Source of the DNA: a beta proteobacterium AAP65
GTDB taxonomy: Bacteria > Pseudomonadota > Gammaproteobacteria > Burkholderiales > Burkholderiaceae_C
DNA: 64,000 bases
NCBI GenBank assembly: GCA_001295865.1
Contig: LJHW01000006.1
Coordinates: 186,001-250,000 of the forward strand
Direction of reading: 5' to 3'
Below the pieces are notes generated by a model, which saw only the letters and a list, made by a program, of their open reading frames with translations, was not told the origin of the DNA and did no database searches. Both the position numbers and the translations under genes were made by a program. Of the stretch, positions 16,885 to 25,360 are shown one piece after another. Position 1 is the stretch's first letter, and each line of letters begins with the position of its first letter.

Positions 16885-17979
16885 GTGGCACCCTTCCCCC
16901 CACCGCGCCCGCGTCGCGCCGGCGCTGCCCTCGGCGTCGGCTTGCTGGTGCTGGTGCTGCACCTGGGGCTGGCGGGTCTGTGGCCGGGGCGGCCCGGTGG
17001 CGCCGACAGCCCGCGCCCGGCGCTGCAGCTGCGCAGCCTGAGCTTGCCTGCGGCTGCCGCGCCGGTTGCGGCAGCACCGCCTGCCGCCGCAACGCCAGCC
17101 ACCGATGCAGCCGCGCAGCGACCGGTTGTTGCGGCACCTCCGTTGCGCCCAGACCGTGCGGACGCAGCCCCCACCGTCAACGAAGACGCGGCCGACAGTC
17201 CCACCGCCCCCACCCCCGCTGACAACGCCGACACCAGCGACGCCGCCCTGCAAGCCGCTGCGCCGCCCGCCGGCACGCCGCTGCCCACCTACGCCACGCT
17301 GGTGCCACCGCCCGCAACGCTGCAGTACGCCGTGCGGCGCGAAGGCGCAGACCCCGCAGCCGCCACCAGCGCGCGCGCCGGCCTGCAGGCGCAGCTGCGC
17401 TGGCAGCACGCGGCCGGCAGCTACACGCTGACGCTGGGCATGGGCGCAGTGGGCTGGGCCAGCGTGGGCGGGTTTGATGTCCACGGCCTGGCCCCCGAGC
17501 GCCATGTCGAAACACGCCGCGGGCGTGAGCGGCGCGCCGCCAACTTCCAGCGCCCGGGCAGCGACGGCGTGGCACCGGGCCCCGGCCGCATCACCTTCAG
17601 CGGGCCGCGTGTGGAGCATCCGCTATGGCCCGGCGTGCAAGACCGCCTGAGCTGGATGCTGCAGCTGGCCGCGGTGATGTCGGCCGACGCCACGCTGGCC
17701 ACCCCCGGCCGCGAGGTGCTGATGGTGGTGGTGGGCGTGCGCGGCGATGCCTTGCCCTGGCGCTTCGAAACCGTGGCCGTGGAAGACCTCGAACTGCCCG
17801 CCGGCACCGTGCGCGGCGCGCTGCACCTGCGGCGCGAGCCGCAGCGCCCTTGGGACAGCCGTGTCGATGTCTGGCTCGACCCTGCCCGCCACCACCTGCC
17901 CGTGCGCTTGCGCATGCGGCAAGGGCCCAACGCGCCGCTCACCGAGTTCGAACTGCTGGCCTGGTTGCCGCAGCTTTGA
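16885..17979 (+). CDS. DUF3108 domain protein, membrane-anchored
   Basis: Predicted protein of about 364 residues. The N-terminus has PPPRPRRAGAALGVGLLVLVLHLGLAGL, a basic stretch plus one membrane helix, then a long low-complexity Ala/Pro linker (about residues 45-135). The folded domain (about 140-364) matches the DUF3108 pattern: ATLQYAVRREG, AQLRWQHAAGSYTLTLG, HGLAPERHVETRRGRERRAANF, GVQDRLSWMLQLAAVM and HLPVRLRM. DUF3108 proteins are periplasmic beta-rich proteins of unknown role. The start is uncertain: no ATG lies near, so I used GTG 16885, in frame just before the basic/hydrophobic stretch. It is divergent from the FAH gene. Confidence 0.75.
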   Translation: MAPFPPPRPRRAGAALGVGLLVLVLHLGLAGLWPGRPGGADSPRPALQLRSLSLPAAAAPVAAAPPAAATPATDAAAQRPVVAAPPLRPDRADAAPTVNEDAADSPTAPTPADNADTSDAALQAAAPPAGTPLPTYATLVPPPATLQYAVRREGADPAAATSARAGLQAQLRWQHAAGSYTLTLGMGAVGWASVGGFDVHGLAPERHVETRRGRERRAANFQRPGSDGVAPGPGRITFSGPRVEHPLWPGVQDRLSWMLQLAAVMSADATLATPGREVLMVVVGVRGDALPWRFETVAVEDLELPAGTVRGALHLRREPQRPWDSRVDVWLDPARHHLPVRLRMRQGPNAPLTEFELLAWLPQL

Positions 17980-18018
17980 GCCGCGGCAGCGCGTGAGGCG
18001 CTGCCCCCCTGTTCAGCA

Positions 18019-18047
18019 CAAAACCTCCTTCTGCTGCAGGAGTTTTG
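18019..18047. terminator. Hairpin with A/T-flanked stem after the DUF3108 gene
   Basis: The left arm CAAAAC-CTCCT (18019-18029) pairs with the right arm AGGAG-TTTTG (18038-18047) with one bulged C; the loop is TCTGCTGC. The stem has five CTCCT/AGGAG pairs plus an A-tract/T-tract, which is the shape of a weak bidirectional terminator. It lies 39 bp after the stop of the DUF3108 gene and directly abuts the 20-bp palindrome that follows. Confidence 0.55.
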
Positions 18048-18067
18048 CGATCTAGGGCCCTAGATCG
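18048..18067. promoter_or_regulatory. Perfect 20-bp palindrome upstream of the C25 protease gene
   Basis: CGATCTAGGG is followed without spacer by its exact reverse complement CCCTAGATCG. The dyad contains two CTAG tetramers, and a third CTAG (18081-18084, in CTAGGGATC) repeats the half-site 14 bp further on. It lies 138 bp upstream of the C25 protease start in a 226-bp gap. Such a spacer-less dyad could be an operator for a dimeric regulator; no regulator gene is adjacent, so this is a guess from structure. Confidence 0.6.
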
Positions 18068-18205
18068 AGTAGCGAATTTGCTAGGGATCACCCCCCGTCG
18101 GGCCATGGGCGCGGCGCGGCCCCGTCTCGACACTGCCGCCACAGCCCGACACCCGGCAAACCTGCCCCGCGCCGACGTGCTGCCAGACACCGAGGAGTGA
18201 ATCCC

Positions 18206-20917
18206 ATGCCCCTGCTGAAACTCAAGCGCCTCGTGCGCACCCACCGCGCCGCACCCGCGGCCGGCCCGACGCTGCTGCGCCGTCTGCCCGTGGCCCTGGC
18301 CTGCACCAGTGTCTGCGTGGCCCTGGCGGGCTTCGTGGCCACCGCACCGGCCTGGGCGGCCGTGACCGTCACCGTCGTCGAACAAGGTGCCGACGTGACC
18401 GTGCTGCGCATCAAGGTCGACCCGCCCAAGTTCGAGACCGTGGAAACGCCCGCGGGCAGCTTCTCGCGCTTTTCGCTGCGCGAAGCCAATGTCGGCGGTG
18501 TGGCCAGCGACGGCCGCAGCCTGCCCGAACTGCCGGCCACGGGCGTGACGCTGGCCCTGCCCGTGGACCTGCGCGACGCGCCCATCGTCAGCGTGGTGCC
18601 CGAGGGCACGCTGCGCCGCATCACGGCGCGCATCTACCCCACGCAGGCCCCTGAAACCGGCCAGATCCAGAACCAGGCCCTGCCCGACTTCGAGTTCAAC
18701 CCCGATGTCTACAAACTCGGCAAACGCGAGCCCGGTGCAGCGCTGGGCCGCAACGCGCTGTTCAAGGGCGACGCGAACCTGGAGACGCTGCGGTTTGCGC
18801 CCTATGGCTACAACCCCGACCAAACCCTGGTGAGCTGGCACGACAGCTATCTCGTCACGGTGCGCCATGCCGCAGGCGACTGCTTCCGCGTCGACAACCT
18901 GCGCGACCCGAAGCAGCTGGCCGCCTACGACGACATCGACAAGTTCATCGAACGCCTGCCGCTGCCGGGCCTGCGTTTTGCGGCCAACCAGCAGCAGCTG
19001 CAGCGCATCTGCGCGCCGAGCCTCACGCCGCAGCTGCTGGGCGGCGCGCGTTTCCTGATCATCACGCACCCGAACTTCGTGGCGGCCGCCAACACGCTGA
19101 AGGCCCACAAAGATGCGCTGGGCATCCAGACCCGCGTCGTCACCACGCTGGAGGTCACGGGCGGCAGCAGCAACACCGCCTCGGCCACGCAGATCCGCAA
19201 CTGGCTCAGCAACCACTGGAACACCAGCATCGTGCGCCCGAAGTGGGTGCTGCTGATGGGCGACGCCGAGTACCTGCCCACGCACTACGACCAGCCCAAC
19301 AGCTGGGACAGCGCCCGCAACGCCGGCGACATCTGGTACGGCCAGTTCCTGCCCGGGGCCACGGCCACCACGGTGCCGCCCTTCGGCATCGGTCGGTTCT
19401 CGGTGGACACGCTGGCGCAGGCCCAGACCATCGTCAGCAAGGTGGTGGCCTTCGAGACTGCGCCGCCGGTGGACGTGGCCTTCGGGCAGGACTTCTACAG
19501 CCGGCTCACCTTCGCCAGCTACTTCCAGGGCAGCGGCAACACCGACCAGCGCTGGTTCGCCGAAACCTCCGAGGTGGTGCGCAACCATGCCGTCGCCCAA
19601 GGCTACGGCGTGCAGCGCATCTACTACGCCAGTGCCAGCGCCAACCCGCTGAACTGGCGCGGCGGCGGCGCGGTGCCGGCGGCCTTGCGCAAGCCGGGCT
19701 TCGCCTGGGACGGCAAAACCAGCGACATCATCGATGCCGTCAACAAGGGCACGTCGCTGCTCTACCACCGCGGCCACGGCTGGTGGACGGGTTGGGGCGA
19801 CCCGTCTTTCAGCGGTGCCAACCTCAGTTCGATCTCCGTCACCGGCAACCAGTACCCGGTGGTGTTCAGCATCAACTGCGCCAGCGGCATCTTCGACAAC
19901 GAGACCGTCGATCTCCCGGGCAACGTGCTGGCGCCGGGCTACGGGCCTTCGCTCAGCGGCGTGTTCTTCGCCGAGAACTTCCTGCGCAAGCCCGACGGCG
20001 CGCTGGCTGTCATCGGCGACACCCGTTCCAGCAGCACCGTCGACAACAACCACCTCACGATGGGCTTGTTCGACGCCATCTTCCCTGGCCTGGTGCCCAG
20101 TTTCGGCGCCAACACCCCTGTGCGTCGCCTGGGCGATGTGCTGAACCACGCACGCAGCTACATCGCCGCGGTGGACGCTGGCACGGCCGTCAACCACCAC
20201 CCGCTGGACGTGGGCGGCGCGCGGCCGGCGGTGCTCAACCTGCGTCAGCAGCTCAACCTCTACAACCTGCTCGGCGACCCCACGCTGAAGCTGCGCACGG
20301 CCGCGCCCTGGCGCTTTCCGGTGGTGAACATCCGCGTGACGCAGGGCTTCGCGCAGATCAACGTGCCGCAAGAGTGCCTGAACTGCCCGCCGTTCGCGCC
20401 CCGGCCCGAGCTCGTCACCGTGTTCGCTTTCGACCCCGAAACCGGGCGCACCCTCGGCCGCGGCCTGGTGGACGACAACGGCAACGCCAAGATCGACCTG
20501 CGCGGCTGGCAGGGCAACTTCTGGGTGCGCGTGGGCTCGGGCGATGGCGCCAGCCAGCAGGCGGCGCTGAGCGAAACCGACACCGACAACGACGGCGTGC
20601 CCGACAGCCGCGACAACTGCATCCGCACGAAGAACAACAACCAGCGCGACAGCGACGGTGACGGTTATGGCGACGTCTGCGACGCCGACGGCAACAACGA
20701 CGGCATCGTCAACAGCCTGGACCTGGCCCTGGTGCGCAGCAACTTCGGGTTCCGGGGCGCCACCCGTGCCGACCTCAACGGTGATGGTGTCGTCAACGCG
20801 CTCGACCTCGGCCTGGTGCGCCAGCTCTTCGCCACGCGGCCCGGCCCCTCGGCCTGGCACGCGGCCGGCACGGCCACGGCGATGCGCCTGCCCGTGGGCG
20901 AAGAGGCCCAGCGTTGA
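18206..20917 (+). CDS. Secreted C25 family (gingipain-type) cysteine protease with dockerin-like C-terminus
   Basis: Predicted 903-residue exported protease. GAGGAG (18192-18197) is placed 8 bp before ATG 18206. The N-terminus has a long basic leader and signal peptide (to about residue 52, ending APAWAA). The propeptide-like region is followed by the C25 catalytic domain (about residues 285-600): YHRGHGWWTGWGDP with His524 and FSINCASG with Cys558 form the catalytic dyad. A small beta domain follows (about 700-790). The tail DTDNDGVPDSRDN and DSDGDGYGDVCDADGNND resembles thrombospondin type 3 calcium repeats, and two EF-hand-like units (NNDGIVNSLDLALVRSNFG, DLNGDGVVNALDLGLVRQLF) match a type I dockerin. 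The next gene encodes a cohesin-like protein, so the two may bind each other. Confidence 0.9.
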   Translation: MPLLKLKRLVRTHRAAPAAGPTLLRRLPVALACTSVCVALAGFVATAPAWAAVTVTVVEQGADVTVLRIKVDPPKFETVETPAGSFSRFSLREANVGGVASDGRSLPELPATGVTLALPVDLRDAPIVSVVPEGTLRRITARIYPTQAPETGQIQNQALPDFEFNPDVYKLGKREPGAALGRNALFKGDANLETLRFAPYGYNPDQTLVSWHDSYLVTVRHAAGDCFRVDNLRDPKQLAAYDDIDKFIERLPLPGLRFAANQQQLQRICAPSLTPQLLGGARFLIITHPNFVAAANTLKAHKDALGIQTRVVTTLEVTGGSSNTASATQIRNWLSNHWNTSIVRPKWVLLMGDAEYLPTHYDQPNSWDSARNAGDIWYGQFLPGATATTVPPFGIGRFSVDTLAQAQTIVSKVVAFETAPPVDVAFGQDFYSRLTFASYFQGSGNTDQRWFAETSEVVRNHAVAQGYGVQRIYYASASANPLNWRGGGAVPAALRKPGFAWDGKTSDIIDAVNKGTSLLYHRGHGWWTGWGDPSFSGANLSSISVTGNQYPVVFSINCASGIFDNETVDLPGNVLAPGYGPSLSGVFFAENFLRKPDGALAVIGDTRSSSTVDNNHLTMGLFDAIFPGLVPSFGANTPVRRLGDVLNHARSYIAAVDAGTAVNHHPLDVGGARPAVLNLRQQLNLYNLLGDPTLKLRTAAPWRFPVVNIRVTQGFAQINVPQECLNCPPFAPRPELVTVFAFDPETGRTLGRGLVDDNGNAKIDLRGWQGNFWVRVGSGDGASQQAALSETDTDNDGVPDSRDNCIRTKNNNQRDSDGDGYGDVCDADGNNDGIVNSLDLALVRSNFGFRGATRADLNGDGVVNALDLGLVRQLFATRPGPSAWHAAGTATAMRLPVGEEAQR

Positions 20918-20994
20918 AGCCCACGCCTCGAACCCTGCCCTTTCACCCCTGGCCACACCTCAAGGCCGCACTTTCAACGTCAAGGAACCACACC

Positions 20995-21621
20995 ATGAAC
21001 ACGCAAACCAACCCCATCACCGCCCGCCTGCCCGCCGCAATCGGCCAGACCCTCAAGGCCGCCCTGGCCGCCACGGCCCTGGCAGGCCTGTGCGCCAGCG
21101 CGCAGGCCCAGACGGCCAACAGCGTGGGCTTCACGCCCGTGAACACCAGCACCGAGGTCGGCAACAGCTTCTCGGTGCAGGTGCGCGGCACCGGCTTTGC
21201 CGACACCGTCATCGGCGGCGGCTTCGGCTTCAGCTACAACCCCGCGGTCATCAATCTGGCGAGCATCAGCATCAACCGCACGGTGTGGGAGTTCGCCGCG
21301 GGCGCCGGCCTGCACGACCCGGCCAGCGGCACCGTCAGCGACGTCTACTTCGCCAGCTTCAACGGGGTGCCGCCGAGCGCCACGGGCTTCGACATCGCCA
21401 CGCTGAACTTCGTGGCCGTGGCAGAGGGCACCAGCGCGCTGACCCTCACGCCCAGCATCGATTTCCCGTGGGTCAACACCGACGTCGAGGTGCTGTCGGT
21501 GAGCTACGGCGGCGGCACGGTGCTGGTGGGCGCGGTGCCCGAGCCCGGCACCTGGGCCAGCTTCGGCCTGGGTCTGCTGGCCTTGCTGCCGGTGATGCGC
21601 CGCCGCCTGCGCGCCGCCTGA
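20995..21621 (+). CDS. Cohesin-like PEP-CTERM surface protein
   Basis: Predicted 208-residue exported protein. AAGGA precedes ATG 20995 at normal spacing. A signal peptide (about residues 1-37, ending CASAQAQ) is followed by one beta-rich domain (about 40-175): VGFTPVNTSTEVGNSFSVQVRGTG and GGFGFSYNPAVINLASISIN read like the first strands of a cohesin / carbohydrate-binding Ig-like fold. The C-terminus has the PEP-CTERM sorting signal: VPEPGTWASF, a hydrophobic helix and MRRRLRAA. PEP-CTERM proteins are processed by exosortase (EpsH/XrtA) and tied to exopolysaccharide; the exosortase is not in this window. The gene starts 77 bp after the dockerin-bearing protease and is probably co-transcribed. 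Confidence 0.88.
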   Translation: MNTQTNPITARLPAAIGQTLKAALAATALAGLCASAQAQTANSVGFTPVNTSTEVGNSFSVQVRGTGFADTVIGGGFGFSYNPAVINLASISINRTVWEFAAGAGLHDPASGTVSDVYFASFNGVPPSATGFDIATLNFVAVAEGTSALTLTPSIDFPWVNTDVEVLSVSYGGGTVLVGAVPEPGTWASFGLGLLALLPVMRRRLRAA

Positions 21622-21713
21622 GACCGGCATGGCGTGCCGGGCGCTGTGCCCGGCCCTTCCGGCTGGGCCCCGACGGGCTCAAGTGCCGGGGCCAGTGGTC
21701 GATAACCGCGGTG

Positions 21714-23231
21714 ATGGGTCCCCCTGCCACCGCCACGCCCCTGTCACCCGAGCTGCTGGCCTGGGCGCTGGGCATCTGCGCCTTGCTGCTGGCGCTGGCG
21801 GTGGTGCAGGGCCTGCGCCTGCTGCGCAGCCGTTCCAGGCTGCACGCCCGGCTGGCCGCCGCCCGTGACCAGCTCGACCGCCTGCGCGGGCGCGACCTGC
21901 TCACCGGCCTGTCCACACGCACCGAGTTCGAAGCGGTGCTCAACGAGGCCACGCACAGCGCCGACCGCGGCACGGCTGCGCTGTCGCTGCTCTACGTCGG
22001 GCTCGACGATTTCCGGCCCTTGAACGACGGCTATGGCCACCGCGTGGGCGATGCCGTGCTCACCGAGGCCGGCGCGCGCCTGGGCCGCTGTGCGGGCACG
22101 CCCCTGGCTTTGTCGCGTGTGGGCGGCGACGAGTTCGCGCTGCTGCTGCCCCTGGGCGGCGACGACGCCAGCCTGGCCGCGCAGCAGGTCTTGCGAGCGC
22201 TGCAAGAGCCCTTCCGCGTGGAGGCGCTGGAGCTGCAGCTCAGCGCCTCGGTGGGCATCGCCCTCTACCCCGACCACGGTTCGCGCCCGCGGCTGCTGGC
22301 CCACGCGGCGCTGGCCATGCGCTCGGTCAAGCAGGTGGGCGGCGCCAGCCACGCTTTTTACACGCCGGCGCTGGCGGTCGACCAGCGTGAGCAGGCCGAG
22401 TTGCTGCAGGCCCTGCGCCACGCCGTGCAGCGCGGCGAGCTGCAGCTCGTCTACCAGCCCAAGGTGGATGCCCGCAGCCTGCAGATCACCGCCGCTGAAG
22501 CGCTGCTGCGTTGGCAGCACCCGCAGCGCGGCACCATCAGCCCGGCGGTGTTCATTCCACTGGCCGAGCGGCACGGGCTCATCAACACCATCGGCCGCTG
22601 GGTCATCGAAGAAGCCTGCCGCCAGGCCGCGCAGTGGCGCCAGCAGGGCCTGCGCATGCGCGTGGCGGTGAACCTCTCGGGCCACCAGCTGCGGCAGGAC
22701 GACCTCGTGCCGCACATCCAGGCCACGCTGCGGCGCCACAAGATCCCGCCCGAGCGCCTGACGGTGGAGATCACCGAATCGGTGGCCATGGAAGACACGG
22801 CGCACACCCGCGCCGCCTTCGAGCGCCTGCGCCAGGCCGGGCTGCACGTCTCCATCGACGACTTCGGCACCGGGCACAGCAGCCTGGCCACGCTGCGCCG
22901 CCTGCCGGCCGCGGAGCTGAAGATCGACCGCGCTTTCATCGTCGATCTGGGCCAGAGCGAACGTGCCCGCTCCATCGTGCAGGCCGTGGTGCAGATGGCG
23001 CGCACGCTGGAACTGCGGGTGGTGGCCGAGGGCGTGGAAACCACCGCGCAGCGCGACGTGCTGATCGACCTGGGCGTCAACGAGCTGCAGGGCTACCTGT
23101 TTGCCAAGCCCATGAGCGCCACCGCGCTGGCCTTGTGGGCCGACACCGACGAGCCACCCGGCGGCGGCCATGCCGGCCATGGCTTCCGGGCCTCGCTGTT
23201 CGACGCCACCGCGCCCGCGCCGCTCAAGTGA
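21714..23231 (+). CDS. GGDEF-EAL cyclic-di-GMP enzyme
   Basis: Predicted 505-residue bifunctional-looking protein. One N-terminal membrane helix (LLAWALGICALLLALAVVQGL, about residues 14-34) and a short basic/coiled linker lead to the diguanylate cyclase domain. RVGGDEFALLL keeps an intact GGDEF (residues 137-141), but the usual inhibitory RxxD five residues before it is absent. The phosphodiesterase domain keeps EALLRW (262-267), VNLSGHQL, VEITES, DDFGTGHSS, LKID, EGVETTAQ and the closing ELQGYLFAKP, so its metal and substrate residues are intact. It either makes or breaks c-di-GMP. It lies 92 bp after the PEP-CTERM gene; a role in the same surface or matrix programme is plausible. Start ATG 21714, with GTG 21711 as an alternative. 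Confidence 0.92.
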   Translation: MGPPATATPLSPELLAWALGICALLLALAVVQGLRLLRSRSRLHARLAAARDQLDRLRGRDLLTGLSTRTEFEAVLNEATHSADRGTAALSLLYVGLDDFRPLNDGYGHRVGDAVLTEAGARLGRCAGTPLALSRVGGDEFALLLPLGGDDASLAAQQVLRALQEPFRVEALELQLSASVGIALYPDHGSRPRLLAHAALAMRSVKQVGGASHAFYTPALAVDQREQAELLQALRHAVQRGELQLVYQPKVDARSLQITAAEALLRWQHPQRGTISPAVFIPLAERHGLINTIGRWVIEEACRQAAQWRQQGLRMRVAVNLSGHQLRQDDLVPHIQATLRRHKIPPERLTVEITESVAMEDTAHTRAAFERLRQAGLHVSIDDFGTGHSSLATLRRLPAAELKIDRAFIVDLGQSERARSIVQAVVQMARTLELRVVAEGVETTAQRDVLIDLGVNELQGYLFAKPMSATALALWADTDEPPGGGHAGHGFRASLFDATAPAPLK

Positions 23232-23292
23232 GGGCGGCCAAGCCCCGCGCCGGCGGCGGTGCGAAGATGCGCCCCCGCACCGGCCATCGACC

Positions 23293-24099
23293 ATGAGTGA
23301 TTCCTCCAGTTCCGAGTTCTCCCTGCTGCTGTGGACGCTGGGCGTCCTGGTGGTGGCCCTGGCCCTGCACTTGAGCAACGGCTGGGTGCGCATGGCGCAG
23401 CGCGGCCCCACGCTGCGGGCGCAATGGCCGGCCGTGGCCATGGCCGGCGCCGCGCTGGGCCTGGGCGTGAACGCCGCGCTGGTGCTGGGCATGCAGGCGC
23501 AGCCGCTGAGCTTCGTGGTGGGCTACGCCTGGGGGCCGGCGCTGCTGCTCTGGGGCCTGGCCCTGGTGGTGTGCCTGCCGGTGGTGGTGCTGCCGCTGGC
23601 GGTGCGTGCAGCCTGGGCCTTGCCGGCCTCGGGGGCGCTGCTGGCCCTGTTGGTACTGGCCCTGGACGCCGGCTGGGTGTGGGCCGCCGGCTTCCGCCCG
23701 GGCGTGATCTGGCGGCGTGACCTGCTCGGTGCCGCCGCCGTGGTGCTGTTGCTCTTGCTGCCGCTGGCGCGCTGGTTGTCGTTCTGCGCCGCCGGCGAAG
23801 CGAGCCCGCGCCGCACGGTGTGGCGCTTCGTGGGCGTGGCGCTGGCGGCCGTGGGCCTGATGGCCGGCGAAGAGCTGCTGGCGCTGGCCGCGGGCCTGGG
23901 CACGCAGATCGGCACCATCCACCAGCGCCAGATACCTGGCACGGTGCTCAGCCTGCTGGCCGGGGTGTTGCTGCCGCTCTTGATGGGCGCCGCCTCGCTC
24001 GACCTCTGGCTGCGGCGCCACCAGCGCCGCAGCCGCAGCCCGGGTGATTTCCAGCCCGGCAAACGCCGCAAGCGCCGCCAGCGCATCCGCACGCTGTGA
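23293..24099 (+). CDS. Polytopic membrane protein of unknown function
   Basis: Predicted 268-residue inner-membrane protein with about seven hydrophobic helices and a strongly basic cytoplasmic tail ([12 protein letters not shown]). I do not recognise a named family. The general layout, with [13 protein letters not shown] in helix 1 and [21 protein letters not shown] in a late helix, is reminiscent of MHYT-type sensor membrane domains, which also sit next to GGDEF-EAL proteins, but the M-H-Y-T motif itself is not visible. It follows the GGDEF-EAL gene by 61 bp on the same strand, so a signalling link is possible. Codon use is normal. Confidence 0.7.
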   Translation: MSDSSSSEFSLLLWTLGVLVVALALHLSNGWVRMAQRGPTLRAQWPAVAMAGAALGLGVNAALVLGMQAQPLSFVVGYAWGPALLLWGLALVVCLPVVVLPLAVRAAWALPASGALLALLVLALDAGWVWAAGFRPGVIWRRDLLGAAAVVLLLLLPLARWLSFCAAGEASPRRTVWRFVGVALAAVGLMAGEELLALAAGLGTQIGTIHQRQIPGTVLSLLAGVLLPLLMGAASLDLWLRRHQRRSRSPGDFQPGKRRKRRQRIRTL

Positions 24100-24157
24100 G
24101 ATCCCAACGGCCCCAGCAGCGCCAGCGGTCTGGAGGCCGCCTTCCTACAATCGAGCG

Positions 24158-25243
24158 ATGAACACCCCGTCTGTTGCCCCGCCTGCTACCCAGTTTTCTG
24201 CCCCGGCCTACACCCGCGGCGCCGCCCTGGCCGCGCTGATGCAGGAACGCATCGCCATCATCGACGGCGCCATGGGCACCATGATCCAGCGCTACAAGCT
24301 GGGCGAGGCCGATTTCCGCAGCGAACGTTTTGCGGGCCATCCCACCGACCTCAAGGGCAACAACGACCTGCTGGTGCTGACGCGGCCCGATGTCATCCGC
24401 GAGATCCACGGCCAGTACCTCGCGGCCGGCGCCGACCTCATCGAGACCAACACCTTCGGCGCCACCAGCGTGGCGCAGGAAGACTACGGCCTGGCGCACA
24501 TCGCGCGTGAAATGAACGTGGCCGCGGCCCGCATCGCACGCAGCGCGGCCGACGAATACAGCACGCCCGACCGCCCGCGTTTCGTGGCCGGCGCGCTCGG
24601 CCCCACGCCGCGCACTGCCAGCATCAGCCCCGATGTCAACGACCCGGGCGCGCGCAACACCAGCTTCGACGAACTGCGCGCGGCCTACCGCGAGCAGGCC
24701 GAGGGGCTGCTGGAAGGCGGCTGCGATGTTTTCCTCATCGAGACCATCTTCGACACGCTCAATGCCAAGGCCGCGATCTTCGCGCTGGACGAGCTGATGG
24801 CAGACACCGGCGAGCGCCTGCCCGTCATCATGAGTGGCACAGTGACGGACGCCTCCGGCCGCATCCTGAGCGGTCAGACCGTGGCCGCCTTCTGGCACAG
24901 CGTGCGCCACGCGCGGCCGCTGGCCGTGGGCCTGAATTGCGCTTTGGGCGCGGCCGTGATGCGGCCCTACATCGAAGAGCTCAGCAAGGTGGCGGCCGAC
25001 ACCTACATCAGCTGCTACCCCAACGCCGGCCTGCCCAACCCGATGAGCGACACCGGCTTCGACGAGACGCCGCAGGTCACGGGTTCGCTGATGGAAGAGT
25101 TCGCGAAGGCGGGTTTCCTGAACATCGCCGGTGGCTGCTGCGGCACCACGCCCGAGCACATCGCCGAGATCGCGCGGCGCCTGCGCCCCTACCGGCCGCG
25201 CAGCCGGCAAGACCCGCTGTTCAGCACGCTGCTGGCGGCCTGA
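24158..25243 (+). CDS. metH: Homocysteine S-methyltransferase module of MetH (stand-alone)
   Basis: Predicted 361-residue homocysteine-binding methyltransferase. The start of the catalytic barrel is the classic [11 protein letters not shown] (about residues 33-43). Zinc-binding cysteines are in GLNCALGAA and in [10 protein letters not shown] at the end of the barrel. The protein matches only the first module of cobalamin-dependent methionine synthase (normally about 1,200 residues) and then stops. Betaproteobacteria often encode MetH in two pieces, the second carrying the pterin, cobalamin and reactivation domains; that piece is not in this window. It would transfer methyl from methylcobalamin to homocysteine. 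A strong hairpin follows the stop. Confidence 0.88.
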   Translation: MNTPSVAPPATQFSAPAYTRGAALAALMQERIAIIDGAMGTMIQRYKLGEADFRSERFAGHPTDLKGNNDLLVLTRPDVIREIHGQYLAAGADLIETNTFGATSVAQEDYGLAHIAREMNVAAARIARSAADEYSTPDRPRFVAGALGPTPRTASISPDVNDPGARNTSFDELRAAYREQAEGLLEGGCDVFLIETIFDTLNAKAAIFALDELMADTGERLPVIMSGTVTDASGRILSGQTVAAFWHSVRHARPLAVGLNCALGAAVMRPYIEELSKVAADTYISCYPNAGLPNPMSDTGFDETPQVTGSLMEEFAKAGFLNIAGGCCGTTPEHIAEIARRLRPYRPRSRQDPLFSTLLAA

Positions 25244-25253
25244 GCCGCGGCGG

Positions 25254-25290
25254 GCACTGCGCGCCCCCGCAGGCAGGGGGCGCGCGGTGC
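25254..25290. terminator. Strong GC hairpin after the metH module
   Basis: The arm GCACTGCGCGCCCCC (25254-25268) pairs with GGGGGCGCGCGGTGC (25276-25290) over 15 positions with one G-T wobble and the 7-base loop GCAGGCA. It starts 11 bp after the metH stop. It has no T-run, so it may be a processing or Rho-assisted end rather than a classical intrinsic terminator. Confidence 0.65.
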
Positions 25291-25360
25291 CGGGGGCGCA
25301 GTGCAGTGCCGCCTATGATGGCCTGAAAGCCCCACACGCACCGGGGCGGGAGCGGCCCTC

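Noticed and set aside
17939..20956. Reverse-strand open frame of 1005 codons
   Set aside because: It lies opposite the C25 protease with clear catalytic residues. Its translation has no recognisable domain and a shadow-type composition.
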